From contig NZ_CP141590.1 in assembly GCF_035581365.1 (NCBI RefSeq), positions 1,908,501 to 1,972,500 of the forward strand: a stretch of DNA of 64,000 bases, written 5' to 3'. Shown here one piece after another: positions 8,933-18,491 of the stretch; position 1 is the first letter of the stretch, and the number at the start of each line of letters is the position of its first letter. Under the pieces are notes generated by a model. The model ran no database searches. It had not been told where the DNA came from and saw nothing but the letters and a program-made list of their open reading frames with translations. The stretch comes from Tsuneonella sp. CC-YZS046. GTDB lineage: Bacteria; Pseudomonadota; Alphaproteobacteria; Sphingomonadales; Sphingomonadaceae. Both the position numbers and the translations under genes were made by a program.

Positions 8933-9639
8933 CCGCCCACCTCGCTCCGCCGGTGCTCGTCGTCACCCGACGCCTCAGCAATCAGCAGGGAACGCAATGC
9001 CTCCACCTGGGACTTGAGCGAGGCCAGCTCTTCCTCCAGCTCCTCCACCCGGCTCAGCCCTGGCTCGCAAGGGTCCTTGCAGGGCGTCCCATAGGGCACG
9101 AAATCCTGCTGCCAGGTTTCAGCCGCCACCAGGGTGGAGCGCGCTTTCACGCCCACCATGGTCGCGCCGTCGGGAACCTCATCGGTAACTACCGCATTGG
9201 CGCCGATCCGCGCCCGGTTCCCCACCGTGATCGGCCCCAGGATCTGCGCCCCGGAGCCGACGATCACATCGTTCAGCAAGGTGGGATGGCGTTTGCCGGC
9301 CTTGCCGTTCGTGGGATTGGTGCCCCCGAGCGTGACGCAGGGGTAGATCGTCACATTGTCTCCGATCTCGGCCGTCTCCCCGATGGTGACGAAGCCGTGA
9401 TCGATGAAAAGATGCCGGCCGATCCGCGCGCCGGGGTGAATATCGATCGCGGTCAGCGTGCGCGACAGATGGTTGACCATGCGCGCCAGCAGATAGAGCC
9501 GGCCGACATAGAGCCAGTGGGCCATGCGATGGAAGCCAAGGGCGATCACGCCGGGATAGAAGATGATTTCCCAGCGCGAGCGCGGCGCGGGGTCCCGCGC
9601 CCGGATGGAGTCCAGATAGTTGGTCAGCCCGACAAACAT
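8929..9639 (-). CDS. cysE: Serine O-acetyltransferase
   Basis: Transfers acetyl from acetyl-CoA to serine, giving O-acetylserine for cysteine synthesis. The 236-residue product is the short (EpsC-like) form: helical N-terminus, then a left-handed beta-helix with IDIHPGARIG, FIDHGFVTIGE, LGGTNPTNGKAGKRHPT and the repeat GSGAQILGPITVG. After the helix there is an unusual C-terminal tail predicted to form a coiled coil (VEELEEELASLKSQVEAL). I chose the ATG at 9639 (MFVGLTNYL), preceded by an AGGAT ribosome site; an upstream in-frame ATG at 9756 lies inside the hdaA gene region. Acts in the cytoplasm, possibly in complex with cysteine synthase. Confidence 0.92.
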   Translation of the reverse strand: MFVGLTNYLDSIRARDPAPRSRWEIIFYPGVIALGFHRMAHWLYVGRLYLLARMVNHLSRTLTAIDIHPGARIGRHLFIDHGFVTIGETAEIGDNVTIYPCVTLGGTNPTNGKAGKRHPTLLNDVIVGSGAQILGPITVGNRARIGANAVVTDEVPDGATMVGVKARSTLVAAETWQQDFVPYGTPCKDPCEPGLSRVEELEEELASLKSQVEALRSLLIAEASGDDEHRRSEVGG

Positions 9640-9670
9640 AACAGATCCTAATTTTCGCACCAATTCAAGG

Positions 9671-10282
9671 TCAAAGCAAGCGCGGTTGCGCCGTTCCCCG
9701 TACAGCTTCCAATGCATCGCGCCAGATCGAAAGCGTGGGCGCCTGCTTGCGCTCAAGACTCAAACGGTCGATCATGGCAACCAGCGCCTCAATCTCCGCG
9801 TAGCTTCTGGCAGTGCGAAGTGAAAGATAAGTAAGCGCGCTCTCGCCCAGAACAAGGCTGCGCTGCTCGGCCTGCGCCTCCAGCAGCCCCGCGATCTCCT
9901 CATCCTCGGGCTGCCCGATGACGAGATGCAGCGCGGCGCCGATGCGGGAGCGCAGATCGGGCAGCGATATGTCCCAGTTCGGACTTTTCGTAACGAGCAG
10001 CAGCGGCGTGCCGCTTTCCTGGGCGCGGTTCCAGCGATGGAACAGGCCGGTTTCGGGAAGGCTGTCCGCATCGTCGATCGTATCGCCCTTGCCGGTCTGC
10101 GCGAACCAGCGGGCGATCAGCGACTTGCCGGAACGCGGCGGACCGCTCATCACCGCGGTCCTGAACGGCCAGCTCTCGGGCGAGGACAGCCCCTCCAGCA
10201 CATGCGCGTTGGAAGGGCCGACGATGATCCGCGCCGGTTCCCGGCCCGGTCCCTCGCCCAGGGGCAAGGCGAACTGCGACAT
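9671..10282 (-). CDS. hdaA: HdaA, DnaA-related regulator of replication initiation
   Basis: A 203-residue single AAA+-like domain related to DnaA domain III. The Walker A region reads GPPRSGKSLIARW and the Walker B-like stretch TIDDADSLPE. The N-terminus MSQFALPLG resembles the clamp-binding QxxLPL motif that lets Hda dock on the beta clamp and stimulate ATP hydrolysis on DnaA. The C-terminal RTARSYAEIEALVAMIDRLSL corresponds to the AAA+ lid. The start at 10282 keeps the clamp motif at the N-terminus; a longer frame to 10366 runs into the upstream gene. It follows the DUF2066 gene by four bases, a conserved neighbour in sphingomonads. Confidence 0.9.
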   Translation of the reverse strand: MSQFALPLGEGPGREPARIIVGPSNAHVLEGLSSPESWPFRTAVMSGPPRSGKSLIARWFAQTGKGDTIDDADSLPETGLFHRWNRAQESGTPLLLVTKSPNWDISLPDLRSRIGAALHLVIGQPEDEEIAGLLEAQAEQRSLVLGESALTYLSLRTARSYAEIEALVAMIDRLSLERKQAPTLSIWRDALEAVRGTAQPRLL

Positions 10283-10286
10283 GCCG

Positions 10287-11549
10287 CTATCGCCTGATGC
10301 TGAGGACCGCAGTGCCTTGCGTGACTTGCCAGCCACGGGCGCGCAGCGCCGCCGCAAGCCCGTCAAGACCGCCGGTATAGCTCACGCTCATGACCGAGGT
10401 TCCACCCAAGGCAATACTGGTGGTTGCCGCGCCCTGGACGCCGGGCGTCCCGCGCACGGAAGCCAGCGCGCTGTCGACCGCGGCCGCATCCGGGGTCACG
10501 AACTGCACCGTGAAGCTCGAAACCCCCTGGGCGGGCGTGGTGGATATGACAGCGCCGCTTTCCGTTCCGCTGCTCCGCGCACTCTGGGCGGCGGCATCAG
10601 CGCGGCGCGCTTCTTCGAGCAGGGCCTTGACCGCCGGGCTCATATCCAGCTTGTCGAGCGCCAGCGTGGGATCGGGCTGCAGCACTCCGCCGCGCAGCGC
10701 CGCCGTATAGATCTGGTCGAACCGGTCCCGCGCCTGCGCCAGCATCGCGGGCACGCCGTCTTCGTCGGGCGCGGTCAGGGTAAAGCTCTGGAGAAACTTG
10801 TTGTCGGGGCCGTAGCGTGCCGTGAACGTGCCCTTCACCGGGCCGCCGGGATATTGCCGCTCGAGGCGGGCGATGGCCATTATCACGTCGGACGCGCCGA
10901 ACTGGTCGAGGATATTGCGCCACCAGGTCCGGCTGCGGCGCCCGAGCTGCCCCGCCGTAATCAGCAGCGAATCGGCCCCTGCGCCGGAGGGGCGGACATA
11001 ATCGATCGCGCTCGCGCCCGTCTGATATTCGGCCCAGACCTGCTGCCACGGATTGCGCATTTCATAGACCATGCTCGCACCGGCGGAATCCAGCACCGGA
11101 ATCAGCAGCAGCGGCGCGGAGCGCGCGCGTTCCCCGCTCGCGCCGAGATATTGCGTCGCGCGGCCACGATCGAAAATGACGCCCAGCGTGGCGACATAAT
11201 GGCGCGGCCCGATCTGCTCGCGCTGCACCACGATCGCCGATACCAGGGAATCGAGCTGGGAATCGCTGATCTTCGGCCCGCCCAGCTTCTCCCAGGCCTT
11301 GCGCTGGGCAACCCGCCAGCCTTCCTCGCGCGCTTCCTGCGCCGTCTTGGCGGTGACGTTCACCGTGATCCCGTCGATCTCGATATCGGTCGTGCTGGCC
11401 AGGGGCGCGATCCCGCGGTCCCCTTCGACCTGGGCGAAAAGCCCGTCCCGCGCCGCGAATGCCAGCGCCACCGCCACGGCGAGCAGCAGGGCGGCCAATA
11501 CAATCTGACGCGGGGACAGCGTGCGAAGGGTGGGAAAATAATAGGCCAT
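10287..11549 (-). CDS. DUF2066 domain-containing periplasmic/membrane-anchored protein
   Basis: The 420-residue protein begins with a short basic stretch and one hydrophobic segment (IVLAALLLAVAVALAFAA, about residues 16-33), so it is exported or membrane anchored. The body has the DUF2066 pattern: YVEVTAKTAQEAR-like early segment (TVNVTAKTAQEAREEGW), a central LLLIPVLDSAG and a repeated two-half structure ending in TSVMSVSYTGG. The function of the family is not established. I place the start at 11549 (MAYYFPTLR); a longer open frame extends to 12152 but lies antisense inside purM. Divergent from purM and directly upstream of hdaA. Confidence 0.82.
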   Translation of the reverse strand: MAYYFPTLRTLSPRQIVLAALLLAVAVALAFAARDGLFAQVEGDRGIAPLASTTDIEIDGITVNVTAKTAQEAREEGWRVAQRKAWEKLGGPKISDSQLDSLVSAIVVQREQIGPRHYVATLGVIFDRGRATQYLGASGERARSAPLLLIPVLDSAGASMVYEMRNPWQQVWAEYQTGASAIDYVRPSGAGADSLLITAGQLGRRSRTWWRNILDQFGASDVIMAIARLERQYPGGPVKGTFTARYGPDNKFLQSFTLTAPDEDGVPAMLAQARDRFDQIYTAALRGGVLQPDPTLALDKLDMSPAVKALLEEARRADAAAQSARSSGTESGAVISTTPAQGVSSFTVQFVTPDAAAVDSALASVRGTPGVQGAATTSIALGGTSVMSVSYTGGLDGLAAALRARGWQVTQGTAVLSIRR

Positions 11550-11642
11550 GGACAAATCTGGCTGCCTTTTGCCGAAACGGAGGTGGAAATCCAAGCCGTA
11601 AAGCGATTGCGGGAACGATGAGCGGGCGATAAGGCCCCGGCG

Positions 11643-12737
11643 ATGGCAGGCGAACAATCCTATAGCTACGAGCAGGCCGGCGTTTCGATTGCCGCCGGCA
11701 ATGCACTGGTAAGGGCGATCGGCCCGCTTGTGAAGGCCACCGCGCGCCCTGGCGCCGATGCGGAACTGGGCGGCTTCGGCGGCTTCTTCGATCCCAAAGC
11801 CGCCGGCTATTCCGATCCGCTGCTGGTCGCCGCCAACGATGGCGTGGGCACCAAGGTCAAGCTGGCCATCGACCATGACCGGCATGACACGATCGGCATC
11901 GATCTGGTGGCGATGTGCGTGAACGACCTGATCGTGCAGGGCGCGGAACCGCTGTTCTTCCTGGACTATTTTGCCACAGGCAAGCTCGACAACGGCGTGG
12001 CCCAGCGAGTCGTCGCCAGCATCGCAGATGGCTGCAAGCTGGCCGGCTGCGCGCTGATCGGCGGCGAAACCGCGGAAATGCCCGGCATGTATGCGGCGGG
12101 CGACTACGATCTCGCCGGGTTCTGCGTTGGCGCGGTCGAGCGTGGCGAGCAATTGACCGGCGACAAGGTGGCCGAGGGGGATGTCCTGCTCGGCCTCGCA
12201 TCGTCAGGGGTGCATTCCAACGGCTACTCGCTGGTCCGGCGCCTAGCGGCGGACAAGGGCTGGAAGCTGGACCGCCCCGCCCTGTTCGACCAGGAAAAGC
12301 TGCTGATCGACGCGCTGATAGAGCCGACGCGGATATACGTCGCCAGCCTGCTGCCGATCATCCGGCAAGGCAGGATTCATGCCCTCGCCCACATCACCGG
12401 CGGCGGCCTGCTCGAGAATGTGCCCCGGGTCCTTCCCGCCGGGCTTCACGCCACGATCGAAGCGGATGCGTGGGAACAGCCGAGGCTGATGGCCTTCCTG
12501 CAGGCGCAGGGCAACATCGAGCCGGCCGAGATGGCGCGCACCTTCAATTGCGGGATCGGAATGGTCCTGGCCGTCGCGCCGGACCAGGCCGATGCGATCG
12601 CCGCGGATCTCCGGCAGGCAGGCGAAACGGTGTTTCGCATCGGCGGGATCGGCACGGGCCAGCGGGGCTGCACCGTGAAGGGCGCCGCCGGATGCTGGAG
12701 CGGACAGGATGACTGGACGGCGACCCACCATGCATAA
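11643..12737 (+). CDS. purM: Phosphoribosylformylglycinamidine cyclo-ligase (AIR synthetase)
   Basis: PurM closes the imidazole ring of purines: FGAM plus ATP gives AIR. The 364-residue protein begins [16 protein letters not shown], the YxxAGV motif of the family, and has the ATP-binding signature [12 protein letters not shown], the [23 protein letters not shown] region, [11 protein letters not shown] and [15 protein letters not shown]. All are typical and complete. It overlaps purN at the 3' end, forming a two-gene purine operon, and faces the divergent DUF2066-hdaA pair with about 90 bases between. Confidence 0.97.
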   Translation: MAGEQSYSYEQAGVSIAAGNALVRAIGPLVKATARPGADAELGGFGGFFDPKAAGYSDPLLVAANDGVGTKVKLAIDHDRHDTIGIDLVAMCVNDLIVQGAEPLFFLDYFATGKLDNGVAQRVVASIADGCKLAGCALIGGETAEMPGMYAAGDYDLAGFCVGAVERGEQLTGDKVAEGDVLLGLASSGVHSNGYSLVRRLAADKGWKLDRPALFDQEKLLIDALIEPTRIYVASLLPIIRQGRIHALAHITGGGLLENVPRVLPAGLHATIEADAWEQPRLMAFLQAQGNIEPAEMARTFNCGIGMVLAVAPDQADAIAADLRQAGETVFRIGGIGTGQRGCTVKGAAGCWSGQDDWTATHHA

Positions 12738-13332
12738 GGCGCGCGTCGCGGTTCTGATCTCCGGAACCGGCACCAACATGGCCGCGCTCGTCTATGCCGC
12801 GAAGGCCAGCGACTGCCCGTTCGAGATCGTGCTGGTCGCCAGCAACAATCCGGATGCGCCGGGCCTGCAGCTCGCGGCAGGCGAAGGCATCGAGACTTTC
12901 GCTCATTCCCATCGCGACATGACGCGCGAAGCGCATGACGCGATGATGCATGAGGCCCTGATCGTCGCGGGCGCGGATTATGTCGCCCTGGCGGGCTACA
13001 TGCGCATCCTGACGCCCGGATTCGTGGCGAAATGGGAAGGCCGGATGGTGAACATCCATCCCAGCCTGCTACCCAGATACAAGGGCCTTCATACCCATGA
13101 GCGCGCGCTGGCAGCGGGCGACAGCCATGGCGGTTGCTCGGTCCACCTCGTGACCGTGGAGCTGGATGACGGGCCGGTGCTGGGCCAGACTCCGGTGGCG
13201 ATCCTGCCCGGCGATACACCGGATACGCTGGCCGCGCGCGTGCTGATCGCGGAGCACCAGCTTTACAGCCGCTGCCTTGGGCGGCTCGTGCGGGGTGAGC
13301 ACGAGGACGCCGAAGTCTCCATCGGCGCCTGA
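12730..13332 (+). CDS. purN: Phosphoribosylglycinamide formyltransferase (GAR transformylase)
   Basis: Transfers a formyl group from 10-formyltetrahydrofolate to GAR. The 200-residue protein shows the phosphate loop ISGTGTNM near the N-terminus, the catalytic segment [16 protein letters not shown] (Asn and His) and the Asp in [11 protein letters not shown]. The ATG at 12730 overlaps the last eight bases of purM, giving tight coupling; an in-frame ATG at 12709 would add seven residues. The paralogue PurU at 29.1 kb has the same fold but acts as a hydrolase. A terminator-like hairpin lies in the gap to the convergent ndk, but its T-tract serves the other strand. Confidence 0.96.
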   Translation: MHKARVAVLISGTGTNMAALVYAAKASDCPFEIVLVASNNPDAPGLQLAAGEGIETFAHSHRDMTREAHDAMMHEALIVAGADYVALAGYMRILTPGFVAKWEGRMVNIHPSLLPRYKGLHTHERALAAGDSHGGCSVHLVTVELDDGPVLGQTPVAILPGDTPDTLAARVLIAEHQLYSRCLGRLVRGEHEDAEVSIGA

Positions 13333-13376
13333 GCGCGGCTCGATAGCCCGCATAGGGCAAGACGATTCCCGAAAAT

Positions 13377-13405
13377 CGAAAAAGGCCGCCCCTTGCGGAG
13401 CGGCC
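13377..13405 (-). terminator. Rho-independent terminator of ndk
   Basis: On the minus strand GGCCGC (13405-13400) and GCGGCC (13389-13384) form the base of a hairpin whose loop pairs further, followed directly by TTTTT (13383-13379 region). It lies ~30 bases past the ndk stop, and the oriented T-run assigns it to ndk. Confidence 0.8.
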
Positions 13406-13434
13406 CGATTCTCGCACGGCAATCGTCGTGGCGT

Positions 13435-13857
13435 TCAGCCTACGATTTCTTCCGGCTTGAAGAAGAAGTCGATTTCGATCTTCGCGTTCTCTTCGCTGTC
13501 CGAACCATGGACGGAGTTCGCCTCGATGCTTTCGGCAAAAGTCTTGCGGATCGTGCCCTCGGCGGCATCGGCCGGATTGGTCGCGCCCATGATGTCACGG
13601 TTGCGCTTCACCGCATCCTCGCCTTCGAGCACCTGCACGACGACCGGCCCGGAGGTCATGAATTGCACCAGCTCGCCGAAGAAGGGGCGTTCCTTGTGGA
13701 CGGCATAGAAACCCTCGGCCTGTTCGCGGCTCATATGGATGCGCTTGGATGCGACGACGCGCAGGCCCGCTTCTTCCAGCATCCTGGTTACCGCGCCGGT
13801 CAGGTTGCGGCGGGTGGCATCGGGCTTGATGATCGAAAAGGTGCGGGTAACCGCCAT
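13435..13857 (-). CDS. ndk: Nucleoside diphosphate kinase
   Basis: Equilibrates nucleoside di- and triphosphates through a phosphohistidine. The 140-residue protein starts [17 protein letters not shown], the conserved nucleotide-binding N-terminus; [22 protein letters not shown] is the core, and the active-site histidine is in [10 protein letters not shown]. The frame has two adjacent ATGs (13860 and 13857); the second gives the usual length. It has its own downstream terminator and is followed by holC ~120 bases upstream on the same strand. Confidence 0.97.
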   Translation of the reverse strand: MAVTRTFSIIKPDATRRNLTGAVTRMLEEAGLRVVASKRIHMSREQAEGFYAVHKERPFFGELVQFMTSGPVVVQVLEGEDAVKRNRDIMGATNPADAAEGTIRKTFAESIEANSVHGSDSEENAKIEIDFFFKPEEIVG

Positions 13858-13975
13858 CATGCGTTCCTTGGGTCAGTTGTTATGGGATTTGCGCGCGCCC
13901 CTAGCCGGGAAAATGCTGCGTCGCAAGGTCGGGCATGATGCCGGTGCCGATACCGCCCCTGTTGGCGCCGCTTCG

Positions 13976-14413
13976 CTATGGCCCTTCGCGCCATTTGCCG
14001 CCATCCTGCTTCCAGAACCGGCGATCAGCGCCCTCCTTTTCGCCCAGCATCCGCCAGCAGGCGCGGGCGCCGTCGATCTCCGCTTCCCCGAACAGCAGGA
14101 ACACGCGCTCGAAAGTTTCGGCCTCGCCCCGCCATTGCCCATCGGCGAACGCGACGAAGCGCGCGCCGTTCACCGGCTCGACCCGGTCCGAAAGCAGGAC
14201 CGGCTGCCGCGCCGCATGGGGGGCATCGACGCGGCCATGCGCCAGGAAGGCTTCCGGCTGACTCTCCCACAGGGCATCGTCGATCCGCTCGAGCGCGGCG
14301 GGATCGGACGATACCACCAGCAAGCGCTCGCCCGCGTTCAATGTGGCGCGCGCCAGCAAGGGCACCACCAGTTCGGCGGGATCGCGCGACAGCTGGTAGA
14401 AATCCACTCGCAC
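13976..14413 (-). CDS. holC: DNA polymerase III chi subunit
   Basis: HolC links the polymerase III clamp loader to single-strand binding protein. The 145-residue protein starts with a GTG and reads VDFYQLSRDP, typical for the family, and then has a nucleotide-independent alpha/beta fold with LVPLLARATL-like (LVVPLLARATLNAGERLLV), LERIDDALWE and GARFVAFADG. The C-terminal region DRRFWKQDGGKWREG matches the family ending. It lies 18 bases downstream of pepA on the same strand, and the pepA-holC neighbourhood is common in proteobacteria. Confidence 0.92.
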   Translation of the reverse strand: MRVDFYQLSRDPAELVVPLLARATLNAGERLLVVSSDPAALERIDDALWESQPEAFLAHGRVDAPHAARQPVLLSDRVEPVNGARFVAFADGQWRGEAETFERVFLLFGEAEIDGARACWRMLGEKEGADRRFWKQDGGKWREGP

Positions 14414-14431
14414 AGGCGCCCCTTCCGCCGA

Positions 14432-15889
14432 TCAGCCCTCGTAATTGTCGCGGATGAAACGATCGAGCAGCCGCACGCCGAAGCCGGTCGCCCCCTTGTC
14501 CCAGGTCGCGCCCGGCTTGTCCGCCCAGACGGTGCCCGCAATATCGAGATGCGCCCATGGAGTGCCCTTGTCGACGTAGCGCTGTAGGAACTGCGCGGCG
14601 GTGATCGAGCCACCGAAGCGCGGCCCGACGTTCTTCATGTCGGCAATCGCGCTTTCCAGCATCTTGTCATAGGCCGGGCCGAGCGGGAACCGCCACAGGC
14701 GGTCGCCCGAGGCCTTGCCCGCCGCGTCGAGCTTGGCGGCAAGATCGTCGTCATTGCTGAACAGGCCGGCATATTCATGGGCCAGCGACAAGATGATCGC
14801 CCCGGTCAGCGTGGCGAGATCGACGATCGCGCGCGGCTGGACGTTCTTCTGGGTCCAGGTGAGCGCGTCGCACAGCACCAGCCGGCCTTCGGCATCCGTA
14901 TTAATCACCTCGATGGTCTGGCCGGACATGGAAGTGACCACATCGCCGGGCCGCTGGGCATTGCCGTCGGGCATGTTCTCCACCAGCCCGCAGACGCCAA
15001 CCACATTGGCCTTCGCCTTGCGCAAGGCCAGCGCGAGCATCGTGCCCGCGACCGCGCCCGCTCCGCCCATGTCCCACTTCATGTCCTCCATGCCGGCGGC
15101 GGGCTTGATCGAAATGCCGCCGGTATCGAACGTCACCCCCTTGCCGACGAAGGCCACCGGCTTCTCATCGCCCCCGCCATTCCAGCGAAGCACCAGAAGG
15201 CGCGGCGGACGCACCGAGCCTTGCGCGACCCCGAGCAAGGCCCCCATGCCGAGCGCGTGCATCTGTTCTTCGTCGAGAACGGAGATTTCAAGCCCCACCC
15301 CATCGAAACGCTGTTTACAACGATCGACAAAGCTCTCCGGATAAATGATATTCGCAGGCTCCGTCACCAGCTCCCGCGTGAAGGCCACGCCAGCCGCCAC
15401 CGCCAATTCGATGGTCCAGGCCTGCTCCGTGCCCTCGGGCGCGCCCAGAACGGCAATCCGGCCCAGCGAAGGTTTCTGATCGTCGCGCAGCCGCGTCCGG
15501 TAGGCATCGTGCCGCCATGCGCGCAGCCTGGCCCCCAGCAGCACCGCAACCGCTTCCTGCGGCGAAAGCCGCGCCCGGCTGAGATCGATCAGCAGTTCCT
15601 CTTCGCCGGAAGTGAGATATTTCGCGACCAGCCCGGCGCCCGCCCGTTCCAGCAAAGACAGCCGATCCTCCGCGCCCGCATCGCCGATCCCCGCCAATGC
15701 CACGCGCTCGACCGCGCCATCGCGCTCCACGAAGGTTTCGAAGATCTGATTGCCCTTGCCCTCGAAGCGGGCGGCCTTCGCGCCTTCCGCCACGGCCTTG
15801 CCCAGCCATTCGGGCGATTCCCCCTTGTTGACCGGATAGGCCAGAAGGCGTGGACGATTGGCGGAGACGTCTACAAAGCTGATCTGCAT
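14432..15889 (-). CDS. pepA: Leucyl aminopeptidase (M17 family)
   Basis: A cytoplasmic, two-metal aminopeptidase that trims N-terminal residues from peptides. The 485-residue protein has the variable N-terminal domain and the conserved catalytic domain with FVGKGVTFDTGGISIKP (metal ligands Lys and Asp), DMGGAGAV and the family signature NTDAEGRLVL. The ATG at 15889 (MQISFVDVS) is preferred over an extension to 15961 that would reach into the divergent promoter region of lptD. It is followed by holC; divergent lptD starts about 115 bases away. Confidence 0.96.
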   Translation of the reverse strand: MQISFVDVSANRPRLLAYPVNKGESPEWLGKAVAEGAKAARFEGKGNQIFETFVERDGAVERVALAGIGDAGAEDRLSLLERAGAGLVAKYLTSGEEELLIDLSRARLSPQEAVAVLLGARLRAWRHDAYRTRLRDDQKPSLGRIAVLGAPEGTEQAWTIELAVAAGVAFTRELVTEPANIIYPESFVDRCKQRFDGVGLEISVLDEEQMHALGMGALLGVAQGSVRPPRLLVLRWNGGGDEKPVAFVGKGVTFDTGGISIKPAAGMEDMKWDMGGAGAVAGTMLALALRKAKANVVGVCGLVENMPDGNAQRPGDVVTSMSGQTIEVINTDAEGRLVLCDALTWTQKNVQPRAIVDLATLTGAIILSLAHEYAGLFSNDDDLAAKLDAAGKASGDRLWRFPLGPAYDKMLESAIADMKNVGPRFGGSITAAQFLQRYVDKGTPWAHLDIAGTVWADKPGATWDKGATGFGVRLLDRFIRDNYEG

Positions 15890-16005
15890 GATATTTCCAA
15901 CAATAGCGGCCAAAAGCGTGCGGCCGGAGACGAACGGAACTGGCAAGTGCCCGAAGGGCAAAGCATGTCATTGCAGTTAAGGGCGGGCGGTGCGATAGGC
16001 AAGCC

Positions 16006-18321
16006 ATGCTCCCTGGCCTGCCGCATACCTACAAAGCGAGCCGAAAGAACCGGTGCCCGCTTTCGCAGTCCCTTGCCGCCATCTGCCTGATGGTCTCGGC
16101 CGGGTCCGTCTGCACCCAGGCCCAGGCGCAGAGCGGCACGACGCAACCCGATCAGACCGGAAACGACCCGGTTGGCGATCCCGCCGCCGCCCGGCAGCCG
16201 GCGCAGCCCATCGCCTTTGAAGCGGATCAGGTGGAGTTCAATTCCAACACCAATGTCGTGACGGCGAGCGGCGAAGTGATTCTGCGCCGGGGCGATCAGC
16301 TGGTGGAAGCCGACAGCGTTTCCTGGAATCGCGATACCGGCAGGATCGTCGCCAACGGCGATATCCGCTTCACCGACGAGGACGGCAACAAGCTTTATAC
16401 CGAAAGCCTGGAACTGACCGACGAACTGCGGGCGGGCGCGATGTCCAGCCTTCTGATCGTCTTCGCGGAAGGTGGCCGGCTTGCGGCGCAAGCGGGGGAC
16501 AGGGCGGATAGCGGCACCGTCACCCTGACCGACGCCGCCTATAGCGGCTGCGCGGTGGTCAATCCCCAGGGCTGCGAGAAAAAGCCGAGCTGGCGGGTTC
16601 TGGCCAGGCGCGTGGTCTATGACCCGGACCAGAAGAAGGTGCGCTTCTACGACGCGACGCTGGAGCTGTTCGGCCTGCCGCTGGTCCCCCTGCCCGGATT
16701 GAGCGTGAATACGGATGGGCGGGCCAATTCCGGCCTCATGATTCCTTCGCTCGGCCTTTCCAATTCGAACGGGCTGGAAGTGAGCGAGACTTACTACATG
16801 CGGCTCGCCAACAACCGCGATCTGGCGCTGACCGCCTTCGGCTACAGCAAGACCGCGCCCATGGCCCGCGCCCGCTACCGCGCCCTGACGGAAAATGGCG
16901 CGTATCAATTGACCGGCTATATCACTCGCAGCTCCCGCATCGGGGTGGGGTCGGAGCCTGGCTCCGGCGGGAATGACAATTCCGCCACGAAGGATTGGCG
17001 CGGCTATTTCGCGGGTAACGGCCGCTTCCAGATCGACCCGCAATGGAGCGTCACCGCATCCGTCCGGGTGGCCAGCGACCGGACCTTCCTGCGCCGTTAC
17101 GACATCAGCCGCGACGACCGCCTGCGCTCGACGATCGAGGCCGAGCGAATCGACGACAATTCCTATCTGTCGATCGCGGGGTGGGCGACCCAGACCTTGC
17201 GCGTCGACGATCGCCAGGGGCTTGTCCCCCTTGCCCTTCCCGTGATCGACTATCGCAGGCGCCTGGCCGGCCCGGTGCTGGGCGGACGGGTGGAACTGCA
17301 GGCGAACAGCCTGGCCATCACCCGTTTCAACGGGCAGGATACGCGGCGTGCCTTTGCCAGCGCGCGGTGGGACATGCGCCGCATCACCACCTGGGGCCAG
17401 GAAATCACGCTGACGGCGCTGGTGCGCGGCGATATCTACCATTCCGACGAGAACTCCACCACCGCCACGGCGATCTATCGCGGCAATGAAGGGTGGGAAG
17501 CGCGCGGCGTGGGCATTGCCGCGGTCGACGTGAAGTGGCCTCTCCTCGGCAGCTTTCTCGGCGGCACGCAAGTGCTGACCCCTCGCGTCCAGATCGTCGC
17601 CACTCCGAGGATTCGCAACCTTGCGGTTCCGAACGAGGACGCGCGCGCGATCGACCTGGAAGACAGCAACCTGTTCGCGCTCAATCGCTTCCCCGGCTAC
17701 GACCGGGTCGAGGAAGGCGTCCGGTTCACCTACGGGATCGACTGGCAGCTGGATCGGCCGGGCTGGCGAATCAAGAGCAGGGTGGGCCAGTCCTATCGCC
17801 TGACCGACGAGGAAACGATCCTGCCGGACGGCACCGGCCTCAGCGGCCGCTTTTCCGATTTCGTGGGCCGGACGGAAATCCGCTTCCGCGATTTCGTGTC
17901 GCTGACGCATCGCTTCCGCGTGGACAAGGACAGCCTTGCGGTCCGCCGCAACGAATTCGACGCAACCGTCGGCTCCAAGAAAACCTACATTGAAGTCAGC
18001 TACTTGCGGCTCAATCGCGATATTTCGTCCGAGATCGAGGATCTTCAGGACCGCGAGGAGCTGCGCCTTGCCGGGCGCGTCGCGATCGGCCCTTACTGGT
18101 CGCTGTTCGGGGCCGGCGTGTTCAACCTGACCGACCGCAAGGAAGACCCGAAATTCACCTCGGACGGCTTCGAGGCGCTGCGGACCCGGCTCGGCGTCGC
18201 CTATCAGGACGATTGCCTGGAACTGGGCGTAACCTGGCGGCGTGACTATCAGGCGATCGGCGATGCGCGAAAGGGCAATACCTTCCAGGTCTATTTCGCC
18301 CTTCGCAACATCGGCATCTAG
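16006..18321 (+). CDS. lptD: LPS-assembly outer-membrane protein LptD
   Basis: LptD with the lipoprotein LptE inserts lipopolysaccharide into the outer leaflet of the outer membrane. The 771-residue protein has an N-terminal signal region (hydrophobic stretch around residues 18-40), an OstA beta-jellyroll domain (about 65-170, with FEADQVEFNS and VTASGEVILRRGDQLVEAD) and a large C-terminal beta-barrel (about 290-771). Cysteines 182, 190 and 737 are candidates for the disulphides that LptD needs; the E. coli arrangement of two adjacent C-terminal cysteines is not seen. surA, whose product helps fold outer-membrane proteins, follows on the same strand 170 bases downstream. Confidence 0.95.
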   Translation: MLPGLPHTYKASRKNRCPLSQSLAAICLMVSAGSVCTQAQAQSGTTQPDQTGNDPVGDPAAARQPAQPIAFEADQVEFNSNTNVVTASGEVILRRGDQLVEADSVSWNRDTGRIVANGDIRFTDEDGNKLYTESLELTDELRAGAMSSLLIVFAEGGRLAAQAGDRADSGTVTLTDAAYSGCAVVNPQGCEKKPSWRVLARRVVYDPDQKKVRFYDATLELFGLPLVPLPGLSVNTDGRANSGLMIPSLGLSNSNGLEVSETYYMRLANNRDLALTAFGYSKTAPMARARYRALTENGAYQLTGYITRSSRIGVGSEPGSGGNDNSATKDWRGYFAGNGRFQIDPQWSVTASVRVASDRTFLRRYDISRDDRLRSTIEAERIDDNSYLSIAGWATQTLRVDDRQGLVPLALPVIDYRRRLAGPVLGGRVELQANSLAITRFNGQDTRRAFASARWDMRRITTWGQEITLTALVRGDIYHSDENSTTATAIYRGNEGWEARGVGIAAVDVKWPLLGSFLGGTQVLTPRVQIVATPRIRNLAVPNEDARAIDLEDSNLFALNRFPGYDRVEEGVRFTYGIDWQLDRPGWRIKSRVGQSYRLTDEETILPDGTGLSGRFSDFVGRTEIRFRDFVSLTHRFRVDKDSLAVRRNEFDATVGSKKTYIEVSYLRLNRDISSEIEDLQDREELRLAGRVAIGPYWSLFGAGVFNLTDRKEDPKFTSDGFEALRTRLGVAYQDDCLELGVTWRRDYQAIGDARKGNTFQVYFALRNIGI

Positions 18322-18491
18322 CGGAAAAAGCAGATCCGCAAAGGAAAGCGGGACAGCCCCAGCGTGGGCGTTGGCAGGGGCGCGCAAACCCGCTATCCGC
18401 ACCCGTGCTCAGCTTTGGTTAAGCCATCAGGCGGCAGTCGCCCCCGATGAATGAGAATGGCGCCGTCGTGCGCGTCTGACAGGATGCTCGT

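Noticed and set aside
11550..12152. N-terminal extension of the DUF2066 protein reaching to 12152
   Set aside because: It runs antisense through purM; the signal-like hydrophobic start at 11549 fits the family and leaves purM free.
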